64,000 nt of DNA from Geothrix oryzisoli (lineage in GTDB: Bacteria; Acidobacteriota; Holophagae; Holophagales; Holophagaceae), in the NCBI RefSeq assembly GCF_022808865.1, contig NZ_JAKZLB010000005.1:124001-188000 (forward strand), in the 5' to 3' direction. The position numbers and the translations under genes were made by a program. Under the pieces are notes generated by a model. The model worked only from the letters and a program-made list of their open reading frames with translations, was not told the DNA's origin and searched no databases. The first letter of the stretch is position 1. Every line of letters begins with the position of its first letter. Positions 34,955 to 43,980 of this stretch are shown here, piece after piece.

Positions 34955-36154
34955 TCACCTCCGCGCCAGGGCCGCGATGGGATCGAGCTGCGTGGCCCGC
35001 CGCGCCGGCCACACGCCGAACCCCACGCCGACCAGGAAGGAGAGGGCCATGGCCGCGCCCACGGACCAGAGGGGGATGGCGACCGGGAAGCCCGGGTAGG
35101 CGAGCGCCAGCAGGCCCACGCCGGCGGCGCCCGCCGCCAGCCCCGCCGCGCCGCCCAGGGCCGCGAGGATCACGGCCTCGGCGAGGAAGGCCAGGAGGAT
35201 CCGCGGGGCCGGGGCGCCCAGGGCCTTGAGCAGGCCGATCTCCGCGCGCCGCTCGGTGACGGAGACGAGCATGACGTTCATGATCCCCACGCCCGCCACC
35301 ACCAGGGAGACCGAGGCGATGCCCGCCAGCGAGAGCGTCAGGACCCGAAGGATGGCGGAGAAGGAGGCGAGCATGGCGTCCTGGGTGTAGACGGTCGCGT
35401 CCTCGGCCCGGTGGCGGTCCTTCAGGAGGGCGAGGACCTCGGCCTTGGCCTGGTCCATCTCGGCGAAGATCCGCACCTCGGCCACGATGCGGAAGAGGCT
35501 GGTGCGGTTGAACAGCCGCATGGCGGTGCGTACCGGAATGAAGGCCGCCTCGTCCAGGTCGAAGCCGAGCATGGACAGGCCGCGGGGCGCGAGGACGCCC
35601 ACCACGCGGAAGCGGTCCGGGCCCACGCGGACCACCTGGCCCAGGGGGTTCTCCCCGCGGAACAGTTCCTGGGCCACCTTCGTGCCGAGGACGATCTCCG
35701 TCCCCGAACGCTCGGGATCGCCGGAGGGCAGGAAGGTCCCGACGGCCAGGCGGAGGCGGCGGATCTCCTGGTAGTCGGCGGTGGTGCCCAGGATGGGGGC
35801 CGAGCGGCCCAGGTCGCGGAAGCGCAGCGTCTCGGTGGCCACGGCGATGGGCGCGGCGCGGCGCAGGCGGCCCAGCCGCGCGAGGGCGGCGTGGTCCTCC
35901 AGCGTGAGGTCGTGGGTGACGCCGCCGAAGGGCACGCCACCGGTGGTCTCCACCTTGCCCGGCAGGATGATGACCAGGTTGGAGCCGAGGGTGGCGAACT
36001 CGTCCACGATGTAGCGCCGGGCGCCTTCCCCCAGGGCCGTGAGCGCGAGGACCGCCGTGATCCCGATGGCCACGCCCGCCACCGAGAGCGCGGTGCGCAG
36101 CCTGTGGCCCCGGAGGGCGCCCACGGCGAAGCCGAGCAGGTCGAGGAAGGCCAT
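34955..36154 (-). CDS. MacB-like ABC transporter permease
   Basis: This 399-residue permease has the same architecture as its neighbour: N-terminal helix (LRTALSVAGVAIGITAVLAL), periplasmic core and C-terminal helices with VSVTERRAEIGLLKALGAPA. It begins directly after the ATPase stop codon. The presence of two different permeases and one ATPase suggests a heterodimeric transporter. Confidence 0.88.
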   Translation of the reverse strand: MAFLDLLGFAVGALRGHRLRTALSVAGVAIGITAVLALTALGEGARRYIVDEFATLGSNLVIILPGKVETTGGVPFGGVTHDLTLEDHAALARLGRLRRAAPIAVATETLRFRDLGRSAPILGTTADYQEIRRLRLAVGTFLPSGDPERSGTEIVLGTKVAQELFRGENPLGQVVRVGPDRFRVVGVLAPRGLSMLGFDLDEAAFIPVRTAMRLFNRTSLFRIVAEVRIFAEMDQAKAEVLALLKDRHRAEDATVYTQDAMLASFSAILRVLTLSLAGIASVSLVVAGVGIMNVMLVSVTERRAEIGLLKALGAPAPRILLAFLAEAVILAALGGAAGLAAGAAGVGLLALAYPGFPVAIPLWSVGAAMALSFLVGVGFGVWPARRATQLDPIAALARR

Positions 36155-36835
36155 CTAGGCCTCCCCGCCGGGCGCGTCCGACGGCCGGCCGTCCGCCAGG
36201 TGCACCACCCGCCTGGCCCGGGCGGCGAGTAGGGGGTCGTGGGTTACCACCACCAGCGTCAGGCCCTGCCGGTTCATGGCCTCCAGCACCCCCATCACCT
36301 CCTGGGCCGAGGCGCGGTCCAGGTTGCCCGTGGGCTCGTCGGCGAGCACCACGGCGGGGTTCATGACCACGGCCCGGGCGATGGCGACCCGCTGGCGCTC
36401 CCCGCCCGAGAGCTGGTCCGGCCGGTGCGCGGCGCGTGGGAGGAGGCCCACGGAGGCGAGGGCCTGGGCCGCCCGCGCCTTCCGCTCCTTGCGGGGGACG
36501 CCGCTGAACAGCATGGGCAGCTCCACGTTCCCCTGGGCGGTGAGGCGGGGCAGCAGGTGGAAGAACTGGAAGACGAAGCCGATCCGCGTCCGGCGCAGCA
36601 GCGACCGCTCGGCTTCCGGCAGCGCCACCACGTCCCGGCCCTCGAAGCAGTAGCGGCCCTGGCTGGGGCGGTCCAGGCAGCCCAGGATGTGCAGCAGGGT
36701 GGACTTGCCAGACCCCGACGGGCCGATGAGCGCCACGTGCTCGCCCGGCGTGATGCTGAGGCTGACGTCCCGCAGGGCATGGACCACGCCCTCCCCCACC
36801 GGGTAGGTGCGCCACACGCCCTGCAGCTCGATCAT
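36155..36835 (-). CDS. ABC transporter ATP-binding protein (MacB/LolD type)
   Basis: This 226-residue ATPase powers the two neighbouring permeases. All motifs are intact: Walker A GPSGSGKST, Q-loop FVFQFFHLLP, signature LSGGERQRVAIARA, Walker B VVLADEPTGNLD and the switch histidine in VVVTHDP. It is of the LolD/MacB-ATPase type (o228 family). The ATG at 36835 follows GGAGGGG and overlaps the adaptor stop by 4 bases. It is the only such ATPase in the window. The second MacB-like cluster at 15-18.8 kb lacks one. Confidence 0.93.
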   Translation of the reverse strand: MIELQGVWRTYPVGEGVVHALRDVSLSITPGEHVALIGPSGSGKSTLLHILGCLDRPSQGRYCFEGRDVVALPEAERSLLRRTRIGFVFQFFHLLPRLTAQGNVELPMLFSGVPRKERKARAAQALASVGLLPRAAHRPDQLSGGERQRVAIARAVVMNPAVVLADEPTGNLDRASAQEVMGVLEAMNRQGLTLVVVTHDPLLAARARRVVHLADGRPSDAPGGEA

Positions 36836-37989
36836 GGCCCCTCCCGGCCCTGATCTTGGGCATGGGCACGAGCTCCGGGGCGGATGGCCGTGGCGTCCCG
36901 CACCGTGACCACCGGATCCCCCGCCGTGAGGCCCGAAAGGACCTCCGTGAACTGCCAGTTGCGCAGGCCGGTCTTCACCGTGCGCTCCACCAGCCGCCCG
37001 CCCTCCAGCACCAGCACCTTCCCACCCTCGGCGATGGCCGCGGTGGGGATGCGGAGCACGCCGTCCCGCCGGGCCACGATCACCTCCACATCGCTGGAGG
37101 TGCCGGGCAGGAAGCCCTGGGCGGACCAGGGATCCAGGGGCGACACTTCGACCTCCACCGTGCGGTTCTGCTCCTGGACATCCAGGACGTAGGGGGCCAC
37201 GCGGTCGAGTCGGCCCGTCAGCTTCTGGCCGGGGTGGGAGTCGACGGTGATCCGCACCGGCATCCCGGCCCGCACCCGCTGGGAATCCACCTCGTCGATG
37301 GGCGCGCTGACGTAGAGCGTGGCCGGGTCGAAGAGGTCCAGCACCGCCGGGATGGGGATGCCCGTGGGCGAGGGCGTGATCCACTCACCCACCTCGCCCG
37401 AGCACTCCGCCACGAGGCCCGCGAAGGGCGCCCGCAGCTGGGTGAGGGCGAGCTGGGCCCGGGCCAGCCGCACCTGGCTGCGGGCCTCCCCCAGGGCGGC
37501 CCGCAGGGCCTGGCAGGTGGCGATGGCCCGGTCCCTGGCGCTCTGGAGGGCGTCCAGAGCCTGCGGACTGAGGACACCGTCCCGGCTCAGGGCTAGGCCC
37601 CGGGCCAGCTCCTTCTCCGCCAGGTCCGCCGCGAGGCAGGCTTCCCGCGTGCGCGCCTCCGCGGTGCGCACCTGGTCCTCCGCCAGGTTCAGCGCCGCCC
37701 GCTGCACCGAGTCCTCGATCTGGAGGAGCAGGTCCCCGGCGGCCACCCGGCTGCCCTTGCGGTGGGGCAGGGCGATCACCACGCCAGGGATCTGCGGCGA
37801 GAGCTTGGCCCGGCGGTGGGCCTTCACGGTACCCGCCCGGGTGTTGGCGACGATCTCCTCCACCGGCCCCGGCTCTGCGCGGGCGACCTTCACCGCCAGG
37901 CTCGGCTTCCGGAGGAGCCACGCCATGAGAAGGATCGCCCCGGCTCCGATCGCGAGGAGGACGGCGGCCCAGCGCGGCACCTTTCGCAT
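36832..37989 (-). CDS. HlyD/MacA-type periplasmic adaptor subunit
   Basis: This 385-residue membrane-fusion protein has an N-terminal anchor (WAAVLLAIGAGAILLMAWLL), a lipoyl half (GVVIALPHRKGSRVAAGDLL), a coiled-coil hairpin (about 100-180) and a second lipoyl half (LRAPFAGLVAECSGEVGEW). Beta-barrel and membrane-proximal domains complete it. It is the first gene of the operon and overlaps the ATPase by 4 bases. The ATG at 37989 was chosen; a GTG two codons upstream is also possible. No outer-membrane channel gene is adjacent. Confidence 0.87.
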   Translation of the reverse strand: MRKVPRWAAVLLAIGAGAILLMAWLLRKPSLAVKVARAEPGPVEEIVANTRAGTVKAHRRAKLSPQIPGVVIALPHRKGSRVAAGDLLLQIEDSVQRAALNLAEDQVRTAEARTREACLAADLAEKELARGLALSRDGVLSPQALDALQSARDRAIATCQALRAALGEARSQVRLARAQLALTQLRAPFAGLVAECSGEVGEWITPSPTGIPIPAVLDLFDPATLYVSAPIDEVDSQRVRAGMPVRITVDSHPGQKLTGRLDRVAPYVLDVQEQNRTVEVEVSPLDPWSAQGFLPGTSSDVEVIVARRDGVLRIPTAAIAEGGKVLVLEGGRLVERTVKTGLRNWQFTEVLSGLTAGDPVVTVRDATAIRPGARAHAQDQGREGP

Positions 37990-38070
37990 ACGCACCCATT
38001 CTAGGTTCCGCGCGCGGCCCAGGTAGGGGCGATCAAAGGCCCTCGAGGGCGGTGGACCCCGGGTCGGGGC

Positions 38071-38874
38071 TCATTCAACCAGGCGCCGGTACACCTCAGG
38101 CCGCCGGTCCTTGAGCACGGGAAACCGCTCACGCCACGCCCTCAGCGCCGAAAGGTCGAGGTCGCCCACCACCAGTCCCTCGGCTGCGTCACCCTTTGCC
38201 ACAACCTCGCCGAAGGCGTCGTGGAGCGCGGAGGCGCCGGGGTAGTCGAGCCCGGCCCCGTCGCGGCCCACGCGGTTGGCGCCACAGACGGCCATCTGGT
38301 TCTCGATGGCGCGGGCTGCCAGCAGCGTCGACCAGGCGGCGATGCGGCGCACGGGCCAGTTGGCGGGGATGAAGACCACCTCGGCGCCCTTGGCCGCCAG
38401 GGCGCGGAAGGGTTCCGGGAAGCGCAGGTCGTAGCAGATCTGCAGGCCGCAGGGGACGCCATCGATCTCGAAGACGGGGCCGTCCGAACCGCCCGAGTAG
38501 TGCTGGTGCTCCTCGCCGTAGGAGAAGGGGTGGATCTTGCGGTAGGCCGCGAGCAGCGAGCCGCCCGGTGCGGTGACGAAGGCCGCGTTGCGGGGGTGGG
38601 GCGCGTGGGCCTCCACCGCGGAGGCCACCAGGTAGAGGCCGAACTCCCGGGACAGTGCCGCGACGGCCTCGGTGGTGGGGCCGGGAATGGATTCCGCGAA
38701 GGGCTCCGGCGCCATGGTGAAGCCCAGGGTGAACAGCTCCGGGAACACGGCCACCCGCGCGCCGGAACGGGCCGCTTCCGCCACGAAGCCCCGGGCCCGG
38801 GCCAGATTCGCGGCCGGGTCCTGCCAGACCGTGTCCTGCTGGACGAGGGCGACGCGGAGGGAGGCGGGGCGCAT
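38071..38874 (-). CDS. Nitrilase-superfamily amidase (omega-amidase/YafV-like)
   Basis: This 267-residue cytoplasmic carbon-nitrogen hydrolase has the catalytic Glu in VFPELFTLGF, Lys in YRKIHPFSYGEE and Cys in GLQICYDLRFPEPF, a complete triad. The FTLGFTMAPEPFAE segment and the CYDLRFP signature resemble omega-amidases (YafV/Nit2). These hydrolyse alpha-ketoglutaramate and alpha-ketosuccinamate made by glutamine or methionine transamination. This fits an amino-acid-using organism but is not proven. It starts at ATG 38874 and is divergent from the thioesterase gene. Confidence 0.8.
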   Translation of the reverse strand: MRPASLRVALVQQDTVWQDPAANLARARGFVAEAARSGARVAVFPELFTLGFTMAPEPFAESIPGPTTEAVAALSREFGLYLVASAVEAHAPHPRNAAFVTAPGGSLLAAYRKIHPFSYGEEHQHYSGGSDGPVFEIDGVPCGLQICYDLRFPEPFRALAAKGAEVVFIPANWPVRRIAAWSTLLAARAIENQMAVCGANRVGRDGAGLDYPGASALHDAFGEVVAKGDAAEGLVVGDLDLSALRAWRERFPVLKDRRPEVYRRLVE

Positions 38875-38953
38875 GGCCTGATCCTACCCGATCGGCGGGG
38901 TCGTTCCGAACCCGGGGGCGATACGCTGGAACCAGAGCCGCTCGGGCTCCCGG

Positions 38954-39391
38954 ATGGATGGGCGCGTGGAACAGGTCTGGAAAACCCCCCTCTCGGTCGA
39001 ACGGCTGACGGCCATGTGCGCGGACACGGCGGTGTCCCACCTCGGCATCGAATTCCTGGAGGTCGGGGACGACTTCATCCGGGCCCGGGTGCCGGTGAAT
39101 GCCACCACCCGCCAGCCCATGGGCCTGCTGCATGGCGGCGTCTCGGTCGTCCTGGCGGAGACCATCGGGTCCTGCGGCGCAGCCTTCGCAGCGCCGCCGG
39201 GGCATCAGGTCGTGGGCCTCGAGATCAACGCCAACCACCTCCGCAGCGTGACCTCCGGGTGGGTCATCGGGACCGGCCGGCTGCTGCACCTCGGCCGCTC
39301 GACTCAGGTCTGGCAGATTGAGATGGCTGATGAGGCGGGTCGTCCCACCTGCATCTCGCGGCTCACCATCGCGGTGCTCGCGCCCCGCTGA
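38954..39391 (+). CDS. menI: Hotdog-fold acyl-CoA thioesterase (YdiI/MenI-like)
   Basis: This 145-residue thioesterase is strikingly similar in order and motifs to E. coli YdiI (MenI): VSHLGIEFLEVGDDFIRA, QPMGLLHGGVSVVLAETIGS with the catalytic Glu, VVGLEINANHLRSV and LLHLGRSTQVWQIEM. MenI hydrolyses 1,4-dihydroxy-2-naphthoyl-CoA in menaquinone synthesis. Members also act on other aromatic acyl-CoAs, so the substrate remains inferred. No other menaquinone gene is nearby. The start ATG at 38954 has no strong ribosome-binding site. Confidence 0.75.
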   Translation: MDGRVEQVWKTPLSVERLTAMCADTAVSHLGIEFLEVGDDFIRARVPVNATTRQPMGLLHGGVSVVLAETIGSCGAAFAAPPGHQVVGLEINANHLRSVTSGWVIGTGRLLHLGRSTQVWQIEMADEAGRPTCISRLTIAVLAPR

Positions 39392-39403
39392 ACCGGGTGG
39401 CGA

Positions 39404-40468
39404 TCAGCGGAAGCGGGCCGGATCCAGGGGGCCTCCCCCACGGCGGTCCATGAACCGCTCGGCCGCCAGGGCGCCCACGGCGAGGCCGCTGGTCATGCCG
39501 TGGCCGCCCAGGCCCGCGGACCAGAACAGGCGCGGGTTCCAGGGGTCCCAGCCGATGACGAAGCGGCGGTCCGGCGCGAAGGTGCGCAGGCCGGTCCAGT
39601 AGCGGGTGATGGGGCGTTCCGCCAGATCCGGCGCCAGCTCGCGCAGGCTGGCGAAGAGGCCCTCGAGCACCGCGGGATCCGTATCCGGCTGGCGGCCGCG
39701 TGGGGGCAGGGGCACGGCCACCTCCTCGCAGGGGCACATGAGGACGCCGCCGCTCTCGGGCCGCAGGTAGAAGGGGCGGTCCACCCACCAGGCCCAGGGC
39801 TCGGCCTGGGGATGGGCCGCGCCGCTCCAGACCAGCGAGCGCCGCAGGGGCGTGAAGCCGATGTGCGAGCCCGCCATCCGGCCGAGCTCGCCCGCCCAGG
39901 CGCCCGCGGCGATGGCCAGGGCTTTCGCGTGGAGGGGGCCGCGATCTGTGTCCAGGTCAAAGCCTGTTCCGGTGGCCTGCACGGCCGCCACCGCGCAGCC
40001 GAAGCGCAGCTCCGCGCCGCCGGCCCGGGCGCCCTCGGCGCAGGTCTGCAGCAGGCCCGCGGCGTCGATGACGCCATCGCCGGGGATGGCGAGATGTTCG
40101 GCAGCCCGGAGGCCGGGCAGGGGGATGCCTTCGCCGCGGTGGACCTCCACGCCGTGGCGGGCGGCCTCGGCCTCGAAGGCATCCAGGGGGCCGCGTTCCA
40201 CGCTCACCAGGAGGCCGCCGCCGGCGGTCATCAGGCCGGCCTCCGCCAGCCGCCGGCGGCCCTCCACCGTCAGGGCCGTGTGCTCGTCACGGCCGGTCAG
40301 CGACCGGGCCACGGCCGCGTTGTGACCGCTGGCGTAGGTTCCGGGCTGGTCTTCGCGCTCCAGTAGGACGAGGCCCCGCTGGCCGGCCCGGGTCAGGTGG
40401 AACGCCAAGCTCAATCCGGCGATGCCGCCGCCGATGATCGCCACTTCCGCCGTCTCAACCGTGCCCAT
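39404..40468 (-). CDS. FAD-dependent D-amino-acid dehydrogenase-type oxidoreductase
   Basis: This 354-residue protein of the DAO family has the N-terminal dinucleotide fold VAIIGGGIAGLSLAFHL, the ribose-binding LLEREDQPGTYASGHNAA and the C-terminal GLGGHGMTSGLAVG FAD loop. The ASGHNAAVARSL segment resembles D-arginine dehydrogenase (DauA), which oxidises cationic D-amino acids. Use of another amine or imino acid is equally possible. It is convergent with the thioesterase gene, with 12 bases between the stops. Confidence 0.78.
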   Translation of the reverse strand: MGTVETAEVAIIGGGIAGLSLAFHLTRAGQRGLVLLEREDQPGTYASGHNAAVARSLTGRDEHTALTVEGRRRLAEAGLMTAGGGLLVSVERGPLDAFEAEAARHGVEVHRGEGIPLPGLRAAEHLAIPGDGVIDAAGLLQTCAEGARAGGAELRFGCAVAAVQATGTGFDLDTDRGPLHAKALAIAAGAWAGELGRMAGSHIGFTPLRRSLVWSGAAHPQAEPWAWWVDRPFYLRPESGGVLMCPCEEVAVPLPPRGRQPDTDPAVLEGLFASLRELAPDLAERPITRYWTGLRTFAPDRRFVIGWDPWNPRLFWSAGLGGHGMTSGLAVGALAAERFMDRRGGGPLDPARFR

Positions 40469-40606
40469 CTCTCCATCCTAGCGCCGATGGGCGCCGGGAC
40501 TCGGTTTGGCGATGGGCGGGGCCTTTTCCGGTGTGACCGGCGTCAACCTTTTCGTGTTGCCACATGAGTGGAAGGCCTATCATGGAAGCCATCCGGAGGT
40601 TTCTCC

Positions 40607-41002
40607 GTGCGGACGATCCTGCGCGCCATCCTGGCCGTCGCGCTGCTCCTGGGCGGCGTGGGCGGGGACTGGGCGCTGGCGGGCGACCGGACCGCGTCGG
40701 CCCCGCACGAGTGCTGCTGCGGAATGATGCCCGGCGGCATGGGCGATCCCTGCCCATGCCCCAAGCCGGAGGGGAACCGCACGCCCCAGCGCGGCGCCTG
40801 CGCCGAGCGCCAGGTGGTCGTCGCCCCGGCGGCCCGCCGGGCCGAGCAGGGCGCCCGCCGGACCGAGCCCCGGCCCGAGCCGGCCGGCTGGGCCCGCGCG
40901 GCCTCCGAAGCGGGCCCCGTCCTTCGTCCTGTCTCCACCGAAGGCGGCCGCGACCCGGATCTGGGGCGGCACCTGGCGCGATTGGACACGCTCCGGATCT
41001 GA
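40607..41002 (+). CDS. Small secreted Cys/Met-rich protein heading the metal-efflux operon
   Basis: This is a 131-residue protein with no recognised family. A hydrophobic N-terminus (ILRAILAVALLLGGVGGDWA) looks like a signal peptide. It is followed by a metal-ligand cluster HECCCGMMPGGMGDPCPCP, which holds five cysteines and three methionines within 19 residues, then a Cys further on. The C-terminal half is arginine- and proline-rich. The GTG at 40607, with GGAGG 8 bases upstream, was chosen over an ATG at 40568. Its position 69 bases before the CusC-like gene suggests periplasmic Cu/Ag or other soft-metal binding. Confidence 0.55.
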   Translation: MRTILRAILAVALLLGGVGGDWALAGDRTASAPHECCCGMMPGGMGDPCPCPKPEGNRTPQRGACAERQVVVAPAARRAEQGARRTEPRPEPAGWARAASEAGPVLRPVSTEGGRDPDLGRHLARLDTLRI

Positions 41003-41071
41003 TCCGGGATTGAGCGAAGCTCTGCCTGCCCGCGGGCGGGCCGTTCCTCTTTCCCGTTTCCGGAGATTCCC

Positions 41072-42475
41072 ATGCGCACGCTGCTGCGCCTGGCCCCGGC
41101 CCTGGTGCTCGCCGCACCGGCCGTGGCCCAGGCCCCCATCCACCACCCCTCCCCATCCCCACTGGCCGCGGAGGCCGATCCGGTCCTGGCGGGCCTCCTG
41201 GCGGAAGCCCTCGGGAGATACCCCGACGTCCAGAAGGCCGAGGCGGCCGTGCGCATGGACCAGGAGCGCATCCCCCAGGCGGGCGTGCTGCCGGATCCCA
41301 CCCTGTCCCTGGGCCTCCAGAACGACGGCTTCAACGGGATCCAGGTCGGCAAGATGGAGACCAGCTTCTACAGCGTGGCCTTCACCCAGCCCTTGCCATG
41401 GCCGGGCAAGCGCGGCCTGCGGAAGGAGGTGGCCGCCGCCGGCGTCGGCGTGTCGGAGGCCACCCGCAGCCGCGTGCAGATGAGCCTGGAAGCCGATGTG
41501 CGCCGGGGCTACGCGGCCCTGCTGCTGGTGCGCGGCCAGAAGGAGCTGCTGGCGCAGCAGGCCGTCTTCCTGGAGCAGGCTGAGCGCCTGGCCCGCACCC
41601 GCTACGAGGTGGGCCAGGGCAGCCAGGGCGACCTGCTGCGGGCCCAGCTGGAGCTCACGCGCCTCAAGCAGGCGACCTGGTCCCTGGAGGCCGAGGAACG
41701 GTCGGCCCTCGCAGGACTGAACCGCCTCCGGCAGCACGACCCGGTGGATCCCATTCCCACCACAGCCGCGCTGGCGGACCTGCCGGAACCCGCCCCCCTC
41801 ACGCCGGAGCAGGTCGAGGCCCGCAGCCCCGAGCTGGCCGGCGCCCGTGCCAGCGTGCGGCAGACCGACAAGCTGCTGGAGCTGGCGAAGCTGGACCGCC
41901 GCCCCGATTTCGCCGTCACCGCCGGGATCATGCCCCGGGGCAGCCTGGATCCCATGTGGCAGGTGGGCGTGAGCATCTCCCTGCCCATCTATGGCCGCTC
42001 CAAGCAGCAGCGCGCCATCGCCGAGCACGAGCACCACCGCCTCGGCCAGGGCGCCGAGGTGGAATCCGTGCGCACCCTCCTGCGCCAGCGGACCGAGGAG
42101 CGGGCCATCCAGATCGAGACCCTGCGCCGCACCCGCGACCTCTACCGCGAGGGCCTCCTGGTGCAGAGTGAGGCCAATTTCAAAGCGTCGCTGGCCCAGT
42201 ACGAAGCCGGCCGCGCGCCCTTCCTGGGGGCCCTCGAAGCCCTCAACGGCTGGGTGGGCGACCAGGGCACCTACCTGCAGACCCTGGCCCAGCTCCAGGC
42301 CCAGCACATCGCCCTGGCCGAAGCGACCCTCGGGTCCACTCCGCCCATCAGCGGCGGGTCGCTGGCTTCCGCCAGTCTTGCCGCAGGCGCCGCCGCCTCC
42401 CCCGCCAAGTCCGCCTCCTCCGCCAAAGCCCCGGGCCAGGCCCAGGACAGCGGCCCCGCCATGTCCAAGATGTAG
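41072..42475 (+). CDS. cusC: TolC-family outer-membrane efflux channel (CusC-like)
   Basis: This 467-residue outer-membrane factor has a signal peptide (LLRLAPALVLAAPAVAQ) and two repeats of long helices with short strands. Typical segments are QAGVLPDPTLSLGLQNDGF, AFTQPLPWPGKRGLRKEV, ADVRRGYAALLLVRGQKELL and VGVSISLPIYGRSKQQRAI. The C-terminus is Ala/Ser/Pro/Lys-rich. GGAG precedes the ATG. It lies just upstream of CusB- and CusA-like genes and should complete the tripartite heavy-metal pump. Confidence 0.88.
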   Translation: MRTLLRLAPALVLAAPAVAQAPIHHPSPSPLAAEADPVLAGLLAEALGRYPDVQKAEAAVRMDQERIPQAGVLPDPTLSLGLQNDGFNGIQVGKMETSFYSVAFTQPLPWPGKRGLRKEVAAAGVGVSEATRSRVQMSLEADVRRGYAALLLVRGQKELLAQQAVFLEQAERLARTRYEVGQGSQGDLLRAQLELTRLKQATWSLEAEERSALAGLNRLRQHDPVDPIPTTAALADLPEPAPLTPEQVEARSPELAGARASVRQTDKLLELAKLDRRPDFAVTAGIMPRGSLDPMWQVGVSISLPIYGRSKQQRAIAEHEHHRLGQGAEVESVRTLLRQRTEERAIQIETLRRTRDLYREGLLVQSEANFKASLAQYEAGRAPFLGALEALNGWVGDQGTYLQTLAQLQAQHIALAEATLGSTPPISGGSLASASLAAGAAASPAKSASSAKAPGQAQDSGPAMSKM

Positions 42476-42485
42476 GAGATCCGCC

Positions 42486-43970
42486 ATGACCAACGAACGA
42501 CCTGATTTCGATTCCCCGTCGCCAGCTCGCGCCCCGCGCCTCCGCACCCTCGGCCTGGTGGCCCTGGGCCTCGTCGCCGGGGTGGGCGGCACGCTCCTCC
42601 TCCGGCCCGCCCCGAAGCACGACCACGAGCACGAAGCCGCCAGCGCGGCGGCGCCGAAGAAGCAGATGTACCAGTGCCCCATGCACCCCCAGATCATCCA
42701 GGACCACGCGGGCACCTGCCCCATCTGCGGCATGGACCTGGTGCCCATGGAAGGCGAGGCCCCCAAGGACAGGGGCAAGATCGTCTACTACCGCTCCCCC
42801 ATGAACCCGAGCCAGACCTCTCCGGTCCCCATGAAGGACGAGATGGGGATGGACTATGTCCCCGTCTACGAAGGTGATCTGAAAGGCGAAGGCGCGGGGA
42901 TCGAGTCCCACGCCACGGTGAAGATCGACCACGAGCGCCAGCAGCTCATCGGCCTGCGCACGGAGAAGGTGGTGGAGGGGACCGTCAGCGGCGAGCTGCG
43001 GGCCCTGGGCCGCGTGGCCATCGACGAGACCCGCGTCCGCAAGGTGACCGTGAAGGTGGAGGGCTTCGTGGAGCGGCTCTTCGTGGACTTCGTGGGCAAG
43101 CCCGTGGCCAAGGGCCAGCCCCTGTTCAGCCTCTACGCCCCCGAGTTCGTCAGCGCCCAGCGGGAGTACCTGCTGGCCCTGAAGACCCAGAAGGCCCTGT
43201 CCGGCGGCTCGCTGCAGGCCAGCGGCGGCGACCTGCTGGAGGCCGCCCGGCGGCGGCTCCTGCTCTGGGATGTGCCCGCCGAAGCTGTCGAGCGCCTGGA
43301 GAAGACGGGCGAGGTCCAGCGGGCCCTGACGCTGCGCAGCCCCATCTCCGGCATCGTGACCGCGAAGACCGTGGTGGAGGGCGCCCGGCTCACACCAGCG
43401 GACATCCCCTTCGAGATCACGGACCTGAGCCGGGTCTGGGTGCAGGTGGATGTCTACGAGGCCGAGTTGGGCCGTGTGAAGGTGGGCCTGCCCGCCGAAC
43501 TCACGGTCCAGGCCTCTCCGGGGAAGGTCCTGAAGGGGCGCATCGCCTTTGTGGATCCCGTCATGGATCCCAAGACCCGCACCGCGCGGGCCCGCCTGGA
43601 GTTCCCCAATCCTGGCGGGGTCCTCAAGCCGGAGATGTTCGGCGACGTGGTGCTCCACGGGCCGGGCCACAAGGGCCTGCTCATCCCCCTGGATGCGGTG
43701 CTGGACGCAGGCACCACCAAGGTGGCATTCGTGTCCCTGGGCGACGGCAAGTTCGAGCCCCGCGAAGTCACCACCGGCGCCACGGTGGGGGAGCAGGTGG
43801 AGATCCGCTCCGGCCTGGCGGCCGGGGACGAGGTCGTCGTCCGCGCCAACTTCCTGGTGGATTCCGAATCCCGCCTCAAGGCCGCCCTGGCCCACATGAG
43901 CCAGAAGAACGCCCAACCCGCGGCCCCCGCGGGCGCCTCCCAGCCGGCCCCGTCCGGCCACCAGCACTGA
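42486..43970 (+). CDS. cusB: CusB-like periplasmic adaptor with N-terminal heavy-metal-binding domain
   Basis: This 494-residue membrane-fusion protein follows the channel gene by 10 bases. After an anchor (LRTLGLVALGLVAGVGGTLL) and a His-rich linker comes a heavy-metal-binding domain, MYQCPMHPQIIQDHAGTCPI then CGMDLVPM, with two cysteines and several Met/His. A second Met-rich segment (SPMNPSQTSPVPMKDEMGMD) follows, then the CusB barrel, lipoyl and hairpin domains (GFVERLFVDFVGKPVAKGQP, LYAPEFVSAQREYLLA). It ends in a His tail GHQH. The start ATG at 42486 was chosen; the frame is open further upstream only as an overlap with the channel gene. Confidence 0.9.
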   Translation: MTNERPDFDSPSPARAPRLRTLGLVALGLVAGVGGTLLLRPAPKHDHEHEAASAAAPKKQMYQCPMHPQIIQDHAGTCPICGMDLVPMEGEAPKDRGKIVYYRSPMNPSQTSPVPMKDEMGMDYVPVYEGDLKGEGAGIESHATVKIDHERQQLIGLRTEKVVEGTVSGELRALGRVAIDETRVRKVTVKVEGFVERLFVDFVGKPVAKGQPLFSLYAPEFVSAQREYLLALKTQKALSGGSLQASGGDLLEAARRRLLLWDVPAEAVERLEKTGEVQRALTLRSPISGIVTAKTVVEGARLTPADIPFEITDLSRVWVQVDVYEAELGRVKVGLPAELTVQASPGKVLKGRIAFVDPVMDPKTRTARARLEFPNPGGVLKPEMFGDVVLHGPGHKGLLIPLDAVLDAGTTKVAFVSLGDGKFEPREVTTGATVGEQVEIRSGLAAGDEVVVRANFLVDSESRLKAALAHMSQKNAQPAAPAGASQPAPSGHQH

Positions 43971-43980
43971 GGGGGCCGAG

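Noticed and set aside
33741-36869. Apparent 1042-residue protein covering permease, permease and ATPase genes
   Set aside because: Only the part after 34952 is a real permease. The rest is an out-of-frame reading of the neighbouring permease and ATPase genes, which have their own starts and motifs.
41991-42485. N-terminal extension of the CusB-like frame
   Set aside because: It overlaps the CusC-like gene out of frame and is Ala/Pro/Ser/Arg-rich. The ATG at 42486 is followed by a proper membrane anchor.
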